A DNA stretch of 64,000 nt, from assembly GCA_014706385.1 (NCBI GenBank), contig JACGZH010000011.1, forward strand, positions 868,001 to 932,000, given 5' to 3'. Below the pieces are notes generated by a model. The model ran no database searches. It was not told the DNA's origin and saw only the letters and a program-made list of their open reading frames with translations. Made by a program: the position numbers and the translations under genes. The stretch's first letter is position 1. Every line of letters starts with the position of its first letter. The DNA is from Phaffia rhodozyma. Its lineage: Eukaryota > Basidiomycota > Tremellomycetes > Cystofilobasidiales > Mrakiaceae. Below are positions 34,715-47,600 of the stretch, piece after piece.

Positions 34715-37700
34715 ATGGTCAAGCTGAAAGCAGGGAAGCAGACCAAGATCGCCAACAAGGCAAAAGGGAAATCCAAGAAGCCTGTTTTGTCTTCTTCGGT
34801 AAGATTATGAGGTGTTGCCTTTGTCGACTAGTGTGTTCTTGCGTGCTCACGTTAGCCTTCGTTCTCTTTGTCTGTACTTGCTTTCTCTCGATCAGGCTGC
34901 TCCTAAGGGAACACTTAAATCCGAGTCGATTAAGCCTGCTCCCCCCAAAAATCCCACCACAAAGAAGATCAAGGCTCAAGACAGAAAGACAATCGCCATC
35001 CCCGACCAGGATCCAGACCCGTACGGGGATGCCAACTCGGATTCGGATGGAGACAGTGCCGACGGACTGGATGAGGAAACGCTGGCATTTTTTAAGGACA
35101 ACCAAGGCGCAGGATTTTTGATGGATATCGACAAGTCTAGAATCGGAAGGTGTGTCTATGCCTACTGGCACTTGTTGCTCGGTCTGTTTATTTTTTCCTT
35201 TTTCTTTGTTTTGACACAACTTTCCTTCTTCCGCTATACAGGACACTTCAGGAGACCGAACGACTTCACAAAATTGACAAAACTCAAAATCCGCTTCCTA
35301 AACAAAAACGACAACGAGGAAACTCGCCGTCGATGGCTGATCTTTCAGATATTGAATCTTCCGATATCTCTTCGACCATGTCTGACGTCGAGCTCGATTC
35401 CGACCTAAACTCTGATTTGGACGGCTCCGACGTGTCTGACCTGGAAGATTCCGCTCCGGACGACTCTGAAGGCGAAGAGGAAGAAGATGAAGAAGACTCA
35501 GACGACCTGCTGGATGCTTCCGATTTGGAAGATTCTCGTCCTTTCCTTCCCTCTCAGCCAGGACCTTCGCAGCCCAACAAGCGAAAGCGACATGCTCAGC
35601 CAGAAGAAGAGGCTTATGATGATCAGCCTCGATCATTCCACCGAACCCGACGTGGATCAGATTCTTCTGATTCTGGAGAGGATGACCCGACGCGAGGAGC
35701 AAAGGTGCGAAGGTTGCCTATCAAATTGCCTGGTGGAGAAATTCAAGCGAGGCCAGGAATGACGGTACTGCCTCCGAAAGAGGTTGCGAAAGAGGACGTC
35801 TCTTCTGATGAGGAGGAGCAGGAAGAAGAGGAACAGCGAGGAGAGGGGCTTGGTTTGGGTCAGAGGTGGGGTAGAATGGCGGTGGCTGATGCGGTCCGAA
35901 TCAAAAATTCGGCAGAGAGAAAGCGAGCAGTCAAGGAGCAGATCGCCAGTCTTGGAGCGGAGATCGTAGGAGGGGGCGAATTATTGGATAACGTAAGTGC
36001 TGTCGCGTTCGTCTTCATCGAGAAGAGTATGGTTTCGTAGGAGTGACATTCTTAACACGGCTGCTCTTCGTTTTGTTTCCCTTTCTTTTTTACTCCAAAG
36101 ATCCCATTGATCACTCGTCTATCCGCATTCGGTTTACCTACCGTTCCGAATCCCAACCCCGAACTTCCCCGAATTCCTAACCCAATGAGTGTCCGAGCAC
36201 TGGCCATCGTGTCCATGATGGCTGTGTTTAAAGATATCATCCCGGGTTACAGGTTCGTTGTTTCTCCCTGTTCTGCGCCTGGCAAATCTCAACAATCTGT
36301 CTAATCAGCTGGGATCTTTTTGTGTTTACTCTAGAATTCGAGAGTTGACCGAGCTCGAGCAAGCTGAAAAGGTCCGAGAAGAAGTTCGAAGGCAGCGAGA
36401 TGGTGAGGCTGGCCTTGTTCGTGCCTACGCCGCTTACCTCAAGATGCTGGAGAAAGAGATTAAGGGTCTGTTCGCCATCTTTTCTTTATCTCGTTCTCTC
36501 CGTAACCGCGACTCATCAAGTTCCTCTTTACCTGCTTTTGTTTCGCACGAAAACGTAGACAAGTCACCTTTGGCTAGCTTGGGTATCAAGTGCATGTGTG
36601 ATCTTCTGTCAAGCGTGACCCACTTCAACTTTAGGGATAACATCATGGCCGTCATAGTTGGTCGACTCAGTCGAAAATCTTGGGATTCTGTGCGTACGCT
36701 TCCTGTCTTTTTTTTCTTCTTTTCCTTGCATGTTCTATCCTCTGAATCTGCCTTTTTTTTCTTCTCTGACTGGAATCCAATCACTACCTGTGTTTCCATC
36801 TGATGATCAACTCCTTAGGACTCTGACGTATGCCTCCGAGCGATCACGTCAATCTTCCAATCAGATCTGTCTTCGACCCACTCGCTTCCGCTTGTCCGAC
36901 TGCTCGCCCGAATGATCAAAGAGCGCAAGTTCGCCGTTCACCCGAACGTTCTTTCCTGCCTATGGCACGTCAAAGTCCGGGCGGCTATGTCAAAGGACGA
37001 TCGGGGTAAACCAAAGAGACGGTGGGATAAAGATCGAGACTGGCGGAAGAAGGCCGAAAGGGGAAAGGGTGTCAATAAGGGAAAGGAAAAGCTGCAGACT
37101 GGTGAATGGGCGGACAAGAAGAGAGAGTGGAGAACGAAGAAGATGCGGAAGGACATGAGGGAGCGCAAAGAGATTGAGAGGGATATGGAAGAGGCCGAGG
37201 CCGAGGTGGATGAGGAGGAGGCCGGTCGAAACGTGGGTCTTTCTTTTTCTTTTCTTTCTTTCTTCCTTCCTACTCTTAGATGCTTGTCTTGAACACAATT
37301 GTGCTAAATTTTGCATTCGGTATTTAAATAGCAAACCGAGACGTTACAACATCTCTTTGTCCTATACTTCTCGATCCTGAAACAAACCAAACGGACGCCT
37401 TTGTTGCCTGCTGCGCTTGAAGGACTCGCCCGATTCGCTCATCTCGTCAACGTTGACTTTTTCAGAGATCTTCTCAAGGTTCTTCGGGAGCTCATCAAAG
37501 GAGACAAACTCGACGAGATGGACGAGTTGGCGGATGAAGATGAGGAGACCAACCCGGAAGGAAGTTCTCTCCGGGTCGGAGGCGACAAGACCAGGCTCAG
37601 ACTGTTGGCCACTGTGACCGCTTTCGAGCTGCTCAGTGGCCAGGGAGAAGCTCTCAACATTGATCTGAGCGACTTTATGACGAATCTGTACGGACTGATC

Positions 37701-38177
37701 CCGCTCATCGCCTTTGACCCCCGGATCGAAGATTCACCCTCACAGACGACTGAATACAACCCATCGACCGCCAGGGTGGCCCACAAGAAATCTCAACTGG
37801 CCGCTTCATCCGATCTGTTCTTCCGCGCTCTCGACCTCATCTTTTTTTCACCCTTCGCCTCACATTCGATCTCCCCTCCTTGGCGAGCTGCCGCCTTTGC
37901 CAAACGACTTTTGTCAGCCTCTCTTTATTTCCCGCCTGGTTCTGCCCTTCGGGCCATCAAGTTTGTCGTCGCTCTCATGGTGAGAGAGCCAAAGGTAGAA
38001 GCTCTATTGGCGTCCGAAGACCGAACGGCTGATGGCGTCTGGAGAGGGGATGTGGATGACCCTCAGATGGCAAACACGTTCGCTGGAAGTTTCTTCGAGA
38101 TCGGACTTTTGGAGAAACATTGGGATGAGAGCGTGCGGGCGGAAGCGAGAAAGCTCGGTCGATTCGTCGGTCATTGA
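34715..38177 (+). CDS. NOC3: nucleolar complex protein Noc3
   Basis: Eight exons: 34715-34798, 34896-35149, 35242-35992, 36101-36252, 36335-36465, 36559-36689, 36819-37232, 37332-38177; 920 aa. Noc3 pairs with Noc2 in maturation and export of pre-60S particles; in yeast it also helps load replication factors. The N-terminal third is basic then very acidic (Asp/Ser/Glu-rich). The NOC3 N-domain follows: IPLITRLSAFGLPTVPNP, SMMAVFKDIIPGYRIRELTE and LVRAYAAYLKMLEKEIK. The C-terminal CBF/Mak21-type helical repeats include FLPPGSALRAIKFV-like ALRAIKFVVALMVREPKVEA and the closing FFEIGLLEKHWDESVRAEAR. A Lys/Arg-rich segment (KREWRTKKMRKDMRERKE) lies in the middle. All junction phases agree. Confidence 0.93.
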
Positions 38178-38866
38178 GTTCCCGGAAGAGAAGAAGAGGG
38201 AACAAGTGATGGTGGGGAGAGAAGAAGGGGGGAAAGGAATGACGTTGCCTTCTGTATGGTAATTTCAAAGAAAGGGTTGTTATTTCAACAAAAAAGGAAA
38301 AGAATGAATATCGGATGGTCGTTTCTTCCTTTGATGCCGGGAACCGCGCGAGATTAAACGCCAAAGTTGAGTTCATCTAATCGTGCAAGGAACTCTCGGC
38401 CTAAACTTTACAGGTATAGTTCATTTGTTTTGGAATCGATCAGATACATTCCGGGGGGGGAGCAAAAATATTATTTTGTTTACACTTTAGATGGACGGGC
38501 AAAAGGAGGGACGCAACAGATTATAGGACAACAAACAAACAGATGAACCCAAGCAAACCAATGGAAGTAGGCAGTCGCAAAGTTGAACATAACAAGAAAT
38601 AGAGAAAGGAAGCAAGAAAGAAAGAGAAGGGGTAGGATAGACCAAGAGAATGCAAAACGTATATGCAAGATATGGCGGAAAGGCAAGAGAAGATGATGGT
38701 GTATGATCGGGTTTGATAATCGAGTTATACGGAGCACGACAATTCCTAAAGAGAAAGGTCTACCACGTCATTTTTTAAATGCGAAGAAGAAAGAAAAGAG
38801 AGGAGAAAAGAGAGGAGAAAACAAAGAGGCGGATGAAACCAACTGGCAACACCTCATGGAACAAGG
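38178..38866. other. convergent intergenic region (NOC3 / Zn2Cys6 gene)
   Basis: 689 bases between two stop codons, with an 8-G run near 38452. Small frames only; nothing else seen. Confidence 0.5.
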
Positions 38867-39191
38867 TTAATGACCCGTTCTCTCGTCGTCTATCTCTATA
38901 TGCCCTACACCGCCTTCCTTGCCTCGTGAAAGTCTGTTTGCTGCTCCTCTCACTAAAGAAGGGTCTATCAATCCGTTTGGCTGGCCTTCCGGGATCTCGT
39001 GATCTACGAGGACGGATCTCTGATTAGACTCGATCTGGCCTTGACCTTGACCTTGACCTTGACCTGGCTCTGGATTCGTTTGCTGGGTGTTAGTCTGGGA
39101 TGAAGATTGGAAAGACCGACTTGTCATTGGTACCGACATCGATGCTTCTCGTCGGATCTGCTGCTGTTGCTGCTGTTGCTGCTGCTGCTGT

Positions 39192-39251
<60 letters not shown>

Positions 39252-41639
39252 TGCTGTTGTTGTCGCTGTTGAAGGAAAGGAGAAGGAGAAGGGTATAGAT
39301 AAGGATCCGGAAAGAACATCTGAACCTGCGGCTGGAGCTGTGCTTGCGCTTGCACTTGAGCTGACGTCGGCACGGAAGATGGCATCATTGGCATGGAAGA
39401 CGTAGTCGCCGGCCTATTCGAGTATGTTCCTTCGACCGTTGCCGGTAGAGCGGTATCCGAGTTGGAAGAAGCCGTCAAGTCGATCGGAATGGTAGGATCT
39501 TGAATCCAATTGTATGAGCTATCGTTGGTCACAGGTCGGTAAGGACCTGGGTTTGAAGGAGGGTTGAATTGATAGATCATTGATGGATCAAATCTTTGAT
39601 GCATGATGAAGACGCGCGCGACGTATCAATAAGAACATGAATGCATGAAGAAAACAAGAGAGAAAGAGAGGAGGGAAAACTCTCTGGGTCAGGATTACAT
39701 TCAAGAACAGGAAAGTAAAGATAGAGGCGCAAGACCTACCCGGTAGGCCAGTAAGAATTGGAAGATTGTCGTCGACTGGTATCCATACCATTTGGTCCAG
39801 TGACCGGTACCACTGGTGTCATCGCCGTCGTCGTTGTTTGCGAAGAAGATGTATCTTCCGCAGAGGGACTGTAACCGGATGATAGATGAAATCCTGATGA
39901 CCCAGCACCACCTCCTGCTCCTCCGTGCATGTCCTGAGCTGTCCATCTGGCCGGCTGAGATCTGTTTACTGCTGGTCGCCAAACTGATTGCTCATTCTGA
40001 CGATAATCGAACATGGATAAGGGGTATGTCGACAAGACATGGTCCGGTGCGGGAGGATAGGGCACCTGCTGGTAGACGTTTGGAGGGGCAGACTGATAGT
40101 CGAATGAGGAACCTTGTGGATGTGGATGAAGATGAGGAGGAGGAGGAGGATGATGAGGAGGGCCGGGATGAGGGCCGGGATTGGTAACCGGTTGGGGACG
40201 ACCATATGCAGGTTGATGGTAAGGAAACCTAGAGGGCGTTCTGGCGGTACGTTCGATCAGCGTCATCGGTTGTGAAGCCGGTCTGACTGGACGAGGAGAG
40301 TATTGAGAGTTCATCGACTGGAGTGAGGAAGGTGCATAAGAGAATAACGGGGCTGAAGCTGAAGACGAGGACGAGGATGAAGTCGTTGGATCGAATGTCC
40401 TACCAGAAAACCCGGCCAAGCCTGGATCTCTCACATTGTTGAGAGAGAGAGAGTGGGAATGATGTTCAGGACGAGAGTTTGAACGGGGTTGGACGTGAGG
40501 CTGGTTAACTTGAAGCGAGCCGGAAGAAGACTGGGTGGACAACGATGGGGAAGATGGCCACCAGGAACCGGATGGATCCATTCGTGGTGCCTCGACCATT
40601 GATCTTTCTCTTTCTATCCCTTCTGCTTCTGCTTCTCCTTCTCCTTCTCCTTCTCCTTCTCTTTTACCTCTGCCTCTGCCTTTGCCTTTCCCAATACCAT
40701 CCATCGTCCCTGTGTTCTGCCAGAGATCCCTAGCCTTGCCCTTTGTTGACGTCGTCGCCGGTCTAGACCCCGCGATGGATGATGACGACGACGACGACGA
40801 CGACAGCGGCACAGTAGGGATTTTGGGAGGCGATCTAGACGGCTCGGATTCGTCCTTTTTGCTCTCGCCATCTAGTGCATCCCTGTATCGATCGAACCTG
40901 AACATTGGCGGTGACGATGGTGGTGGATGGTCTTCTGTTGGCCATTGAGCTGTTTGCCCCTGGTCGGAAGAGCCGAGTGAAGACCCAACTTTCCGCATGT
41001 TGGCTAATTTTCCTTGGGAACCGAGAAAGACCTTGAGATCGGACCTGATCTGAGCGACGACGGATGGTGATTTCAGAAACGCCGGCCGTTTCTTGGAAGG
41101 CGGAATACATTCTAGGTTCAATCGTCTGCATGCCTTCATACCGCAAATATTATTATTTTCATCCGTTAGTTCCGTAGCAAGAGACAAATGTTTGATTTTG
41201 GTTTTATGAGTTTAAGCAGAGAGATTATTAAAGAGAAATGGGAAGAGAAGAGAAGAAGAACCCGAAAGTTGGAATCAGTAAGATCAAAAGGATAAGATCG
41301 GCATCATCGGGATATACAAGAACATCGATCACATACTTCACAAACCGATGTCGCTGAGAAGGAAAAGAAAAGAAGAGAACCTAATTAGCGCTTCAGAACG
41401 GGAATGAAAGAGTAAAGAAAAACGATGCAGATCTTACCCATGTCGCATTTCTTACACAGACCGGCAAGGACCATGAGAATGAAAGACAGAGAACGATATC
41501 AGGAGAGAGAAAGAAAGAAAAGGGATGGCTTCAGGGCTGGACGTTCTGTTTCCCTTGTAAGGAAAAGCATAAAGACGGGGCACTCTTCTTTTTTTCGTCT
41601 CCTCTTTCCGATCCGGAGAAGGAGAAAAAGAAGAAGAAG

Positions 41640-41684
<45 letters not shown>

Positions 41685-41830
41685 CTAACCTTCTTCCTCA
41701 ATCTGCAAGTGACACAACCATCAAAGCTCAAGACTTTTCTGGAGGATGTCGCTGCGGTGAACGAGTTCGACAGCGAAGGAACTCCTGGTTGACCACCTCC
41801 GGTACTAGCAATCGTCCGGCAAGAACTCAT
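38867..41830 (-). CDS. Zn2Cys6 transcription factor with polyglutamine tract
   Basis: Five exons: 41830-41690, 41450-41438 (13 nt), 41353-41337 (17 nt), 41133-39740, 39593-38867; 763 aa. The binuclear zinc cluster is split over four exons and reads CVTCRLRKK|KCDM|ATSVCE|ACRRLNLEC, i.e. C-x2-C-x6-C-x6-C-x2-C-x6-C at about residues 39-66. It therefore binds DNA as a fungal GAL4-type regulator; target unknown. The rest is disordered: Ser/Pro-rich, a KGKGRGRGKREGEGEGEGEA stretch, a His/Pro-rich part, and 35 consecutive Gln (codons 39262 down to 39158), with Gln/Gly repeats (GQGQGQGQ) near the end. No fungal-specific middle-homology domain is evident. The start ATG 41830 directly precedes the zinc-cluster region; an upstream in-frame extension is low-complexity and less likely. 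Confidence 0.87.
39158..39262 (-). repeat. CAG/CAA tract coding 35 glutamines
   Basis: Trinucleotide repeat on the coding (minus) strand, mostly CAG with CAA interruptions. It is uninterrupted at protein level and is preceded by Gln-Gln-Arg. Confidence 0.95.
41645..41679. repeat. AG microsatellite in first intron of the Zn2Cys6 gene
   Basis: About 17 AG units immediately beside the 5' splice site of intron 1 (donor at 41689). Confidence 0.85.
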
Positions 41831-43098
41831 GTTTTCGGGAATAGGTTTCCGTAGAGGACCTGTCCCCAAGGAAGAGAGGAGAGGGAGAGATATAGAAAGT
41901 TGAAAGATCGGGGTTTTGATGGACGCGCCAAAACTTCTAGCTCTTCTGTGGGTCGAAAGCCTGTCGGACGAGTTATCTCCGTAAGTACGTGTAGGCTGTG
42001 TTTGTTTGTTTGTTTGTTTTATTAAAAGAAAAAATGGATGGCTGAAGTTGACGTCGACAGAGGTGTCTTTAGTTTTTTGTATATGAAAGCATCCGTTGGG
42101 ACCACTAGTGGTGAAGGGAGGGAAAGAGAGCAGACAAACGTGATGTGTCCTGTCGAGACTGTCAAAGGAGGAAGAGAAGAAGAGAGAAACAGAGGCAGAA
42201 GCAAGAGCAGAGGATTGATGGAAGGAGAGAAAGTGGAAGCGAGAGAGAGGATGAAAAGGGGAAGGAGGAAGAGACGACGGTCTATGTGCTTTGAAACCAC
42301 GCTGGCAGCAGCACGATCTCTTGGACGAACGCGACGGAGAGGGAAAGGGTGGGATGGAGGACAACGGGTTGTCGTTGAATGAAACCCCCCTTCATGAAAT
42401 GGGAGTGGTCTAATTCTTTGCTGTAGCGGCGAAGAAGAACAGCAAGAAACAGACAGAGAGGCGAGGAAAAGAGATTAAAAATATAAAGTGGGCTCAGGAA
42501 GAAGAAGAAAAAAGAAAGGAAAAAAAATCGCTGATCAGCCTCGGGCGGGCTGGCGGGCGTTCTTTCGAAAGGAAATAGGATCGTTAGATTTTCGTACGAC
42601 TCGACGAGCGAGAGAGCAAAGAAGGGAAATAAGATAAATTAGATAATTTAGGGGAAGAAGGCAGAAAAGGTGAGGAAGGCGAGGTAGTTCAACTCGATGG
42701 TCGCGTTTTGATCAGCCACTGGATCGGATAGAGAACCCGTAAGCGTGTCAAATAGCTTTACCTCCACTACCTCTCTCCTCGTGTTCTTCCTCATTCTGTT
42801 CTAATCTCAACCCCCTTTTCCTATATAGTTTTCTGCTTTTCTCTTCTCTTCTCTTTTCCCTGCTCTTTTACCCTTTTGGCTTGTCCTTTCCTAGCCACTC
42901 ATCCCCCCCCTCCCCCTCACCTTGAACGCCCGTCGACTGACAACGTTCTCCAGCGTCGTTCCCTCCTTTCTCCTTTCCTCCAGATTGACCTTCTCCACTT
43001 CTTCGCACCTTTTATATTTTTTTTGATTGTTTGAATTCTCTTCCTCCTTCGTTATAATCTCCCCGCACTCTGTATTTGTTTGTGTAAAATGCAAAATA

Positions 43099-43210
43099 AT
43101 AAAATAAAATAAAATAAAATAAAATAAAATGAAATAAAATGAAATAAAATGAAATAAAATAAAATAAAATAAAATAAAATAAAATAAAATAAAATAAAAT
43201 AAAATAAAAA
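43099..43210. repeat. AAAAT pentanucleotide array
   Basis: About 22 tandem units, mostly AAAAT, with three or so GAAAT variants near 43130-43158. Confidence 0.93.
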
Positions 43211-43489
43211 CCTCAAGTTCGAGCAGTCAAGGAAAACGAAGCCGAGGCCGACCGAGAGCGAGCTCGGATCCGGACCACGAGCCCGATTAGTTATTCCCTC
43301 TCCCGGAAATCCGGGGAACAGGTATCCGGTCAGGTCTATGATGCGGCATCGATACGGAAAGGATGAGTAGTTTTCCAATCGGTCAAGCTAAGTAAAGACA
43401 CCCGCCTCGCGGATTTGGATCAGTCGAACGGATGGGATCAAAAAGAAGAAAAACTTAGATAAAAATTAAAAAAAAACGAGAAAAAAAGG

Positions 43490-43526
43490 AAAAAGAAAAA
43501 GAAAAAGAAAAAGAAAAAGAAAAAGA
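43490..43526. repeat. AAAAAG hexanucleotide repeat
   Basis: About six tandem units on the plus strand followed by GATGCC. Confidence 0.85.
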
Positions 43527-44670
43527 TGCCAAAGGCAAAGGCAAATGAATGAGACGAGAACACAACAAGAAAACCCAGAGTTGGCCGAGATCTTGCCACC
43601 AGGATTGGCCCAGAGGAAGAAGCAGCAGCAGAAGGGACAGCGTGGGTAATTCAACCCTAGAGCGTGTTGGACGCGTGTAACACGGAGGCACTCTCCCGCA
43701 CAGGAACCATTCCCCAGCATTCGGATTGGATTCCGACATCATGGATCAATCCTCTCGACCGAGTATCGGTATCTCACACCAACAGAAGCCTCGATGAATA
43801 TATCGCCACCGTGAGCGGATAAGCGGTTAGCAGCGGTAACATTACAGAATTAGGATCAGGATTCAATCACGAATGAAAGAACAGATGAAAGTGAGAGGGG
43901 ACCAGGCCGGCCGATCAGTTGAATATCAAGATCCTTCGTTCAAAAGGAGCGCCCACTGTGCACACAATGGGGCAGTCGACCACAGGCGAACGACAGAAGG
44001 AAGAGAATCTCCGAGTGGGTGAAAGCGGGAAGATTGCTGGGCAGGCGAGAGAAATGGTCGTGAAGAGTGAAACAAGCGCCCGCGTATTAAAAAAAAAGTA
44101 AGAAGGAAAACGAAATATCGGTCCAGTCACAAAATTTAGTTGTCTGTGCACCTGCTGCGCCGATACGCGCGTGTGCCAGCTGGCTCATGTGATACAATCA
44201 TCCGCTCCGGCCTCAGTGGGTTGTCGTTCAGCGTCTTCTTGTCCTTCTTACTATAAACACATCGACCACGATAAAGTCCTACTTGGGTAACCATCTGTTT
44301 TCTGGATGGTAGTATTGTTCGTTTCGTTCTTCATCTGATTCGATTCTATTTTTGTTTTTAAATATGTATATCTCCTTTTTCTTTTCTTTTTTTTTTCTTT
44401 CCTGTTTTGTTGTCAATCTTTGTTGAGTGATGGTTACAAAGACACGGATTGTAACAGAAAATGACGACAGCACAAACTAGCGCTCCTTTCTGTATTCTGT
44501 GCTCAATAAGATCATTCCAGATCGCTCAATAAATACGATCTCATCTTTAATCTACGAAATTAACTCATACACACCAAACCGCCGACCTCCCCGGTTTTAT
44601 GTTCATACTAGTTTTGTCCAATCCCCATCGAAAACTCGCAGGCACAACCCCGATTTGATTCATGACCGGT

Positions 44671-47600
44671 TCAGGCCAAGACGTTGCCGAGCGAGCTCAT
44701 CTCACCCTCATTCAATCCACCAGCGAGCGCTCCAAAGCTATCCAAGCCTTCGTAGGCCCTCCGAATGGCGCCGACCAGATATGCCTACAGTCAACCGGCG
44801 GACACCGGAGAGTAACAAGAAAGAAAGAAAGAAAGAAAAGAAAGAAAGAAAAGAAACTAAACATCAGTCGGTTCAACCCATGCAGCAGCAGTCCTTGCAG
44901 AGCACAAAAAAAAAGAAACCCCCTTCTGGACGAACATTCATATCGATCGTAGAAACAGAGTCGGTCGCGAGATCTTCGTCCTCTCTGTCTCCTTCGTCGT
45001 CATCGATTAGTCCATCCGGGCCCATCATATCTATCCGAGTAGGGCAAGCAAGAAAGACCAAGTTGTAAGACACCATCAAGTTCAGCTCAAGAAAGCTTAA
45101 CGAGCATGAAAAAGTGAAACTAAAAAACATCCGAACCAGAGAGGAAGCCAAACTCGTCTGTTGGCGCGGGTCCCCGCTTGATGAAACCCGGTCCATCGTC
45201 CTCCCAGTTCCCGTCATCCTCTCCATCGTCGTCTTCATCCTCATCTCCATCTTCCTCTCCGCCGACCTCCCAGGCAGCGTTGTAGGATGCGCTTGCCTTG
45301 GTCGTGTTCAACTCGGATACCGTCAATTTCAACGCTTTCAGTAGGAACGGAATTGAAGAGTATGTCGTTGGATCTGAAATCATGGAAAGCAAGAACAAAG
45401 GAGGAAAACTAAATATACAAGTAACATCGTTCATTCAAGAGGGAAAGAAAAAGAGACTTACTATTCTTCGTTCGAGACCTGGTCATGATTACTACACGTT
45501 TTCCAATCCGCAACCCAGAATCGAACAAGATCACTCTCCATCGTCAGCTCATGAACGTCCCAATTGAGACAAGAAGAGGAAGAAAACGCGTGACAGACAG
45601 ACCTCCGGCATTTCTCTCGTCCACAATCATATCCCCTCTGACGGTCACGCCCTTCAAGCTTTCCCTTCCACTGACTAAGAGCGCGCCGAGACCGAGGGTG
45701 CTCACTCGGATGGCCCATGAGCCATGGAACGTCTCTGCGTTCTCACACCATGATCGGAGTAATACTGCCAGACCAGAACTTTGCCCACTAGTTGTCGATA
45801 TCAAGCAAGATTCGAGGATAGGTAGGATCATGTCGAACGATGTATAGATCAAGTACGCTAACGGGATGATCAAACTCTGTTATGTCCCGCCAAGAAAAGA
45901 AAAGAAAAGAAAAGAAGAAGAAAAAGAAAAGGAAAGAAGAGGGAGATCTCCTCAAACCCAAATCAGAACCGTTCACTTTGACGTTGGCATATTTCCGAAG
46001 AAAAGAAAAGGGAAGGAGAAGGCAAGCTAGCCAGACGAACCTGCTGGAACGTAGCGTACACCGCGGTCTGCAGCCTCTCCACTATGGCTCTCACTAAATC
46101 AGGCAAGACCGGTCCAACGGCCTGCCCGGCGTTCCTAAAGAGATGGACCAACAGATCGCCGAGGAACAACCCTTTCGACTCGCTCTCTCCTGGTCGAAGC
46201 AACCTAGCGATGACGGCAAAGGTAGAATCCAATCCAGTCTGGCCGGTCGAAGGATCCGTCGAGGAGAGTATCGTTTGGCAATCCTTCCTAATCAGCAGGA
46301 TCAGCACTTCGACTCCGTTCTGTGTTTGTTCCTCAGGTGTTCGTAAGTATCTAACGTCTTCCAAAAGGGAAATTTCTAACAAGAAAAGAGTCCTACCTGG
46401 ACGAGCTCCATATCGTCGCCATGAATCAAACAAGGGAATATCGCGTTTGCCACCAGACCCGTCCAACCTTTGCCTTCTGGATCTAACCCTGCTCTTCGGC
46501 CTCGGAAGATATTCGACAACAGCTCAACAGCCGCTCCGGCGAGCGTGGTCGAGTCAGGATCGGCATAGTTAACAGAAGAGATTGTCGTGCATAATCGGGG
46601 GATGGAATGACTGCCGAGTGCGGCATATGCGGCGGTCGATGGTGTCGACGCCAGATGAGCAAACAAGTCCTCAAACGTCGATGAGATGATTGGATCTGAA
46701 TGACCGAAAGCCGAACGAAAAAGATTAGAGAAAAGAGCAGGGAAAGAGATATCAACACAGAGAAAGCAGACGCGGAGAGACAGTCAGATCGAGACATTCT
46801 TACCCTTGACGTTTTTAGCCCAGACCTCAAGGAGGACATCCACCAATTGGCCCATCAGCCCTGGCTCGAGCGCAGACTCGTCCACACCCAATACCGCCCG
46901 AAGAGATTCTAAGACGAGCGCAAGGACCTCGTCACCTGCTTGAAGGATCAGCGGCACGATCGTACTTAATATTCGGTGGGACAGCGGCTGCACGGCTTTT
47001 GTCGAGATATGTCGACAGAAGCTGTCACCAAGAGGAAAAGATATACAAGTCAGCCAGAAGGACCCAGTCGATGGCTTTCTCCGTTGCAGAAGACAAAGAC
47101 TAAAGCATTTACTTTTTGATGGTTTTTACAGCACAGATCTTAACGGCCACACCAGACCCCTCACCTTCCAACACTTGGACCGCAGCCTCCAAATACTGAG
47201 TCGCCAGATTAGACGAGAGCGCAGTCGCGTACTGACTAGCCATCACAAATGCTCGACCTTGCAAGAAAGGTACGTCTGGATATGTAGTTTGACAGCAAAG
47301 CAGGAATCAGCGTGTCTTACTTGTTCTTAATAGCGCACTGGTAAAAGAAACCGGAGACGAACCTCTGGCGCCCAAACACCTGGAGATCACCTGATCGAAC
47401 AAGGCTCCGAGGTCGAAACTCTTGGGACCACCGACCGTCTCTTCCTCTTCTAACAAGTCAAGCAAGTTATCTGATATCCCTCCGATTAAGGCTAACGAGG
47501 ACTCCAGTCCTTTCCACCTTTGATGTATACACAAGAATCGAAGTGCGAAAGAGCGTGAATCAATACGGGCATGACGTCCATGTTAGTTGATTTCACAGCA

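Larger units (their letters stand above)
41831..44670. promoter_or_regulatory. long upstream region of the Zn2Cys6 gene
   Basis: 2.8 kb between the regulator's start and the importin stop. The first 500 bases are AG-rich. Further out are an AAAAT pentanucleotide array (about 43099-43210) and AAAAAG repeats (about 43490-43526). I found no coding exon with splice or family support; such long upstream spacers are common for fungal regulators. Confidence 0.5.

Noticed and set aside
34812..35408. Overlapping frames reading through NOC3 introns
   Set aside because: Read-through of introns 34799-34895 and 35150-35241; the spliced model recovers the family sequence.
39087..39405. Plus-strand frames coding Cys, Ala or Leu runs
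   Set aside because: They are the other readings of the CAG/CAA glutamine tract of the minus-strand Zn2Cys6 gene.
41840..42364. N-terminal extension of the Zn2Cys6 protein upstream of 41830
   Set aside because: The frame is open but Ser/Phe/Pro low-complexity and follows the AG-rich leader; the ATG at 41830 is nearer the zinc cluster and more typical.
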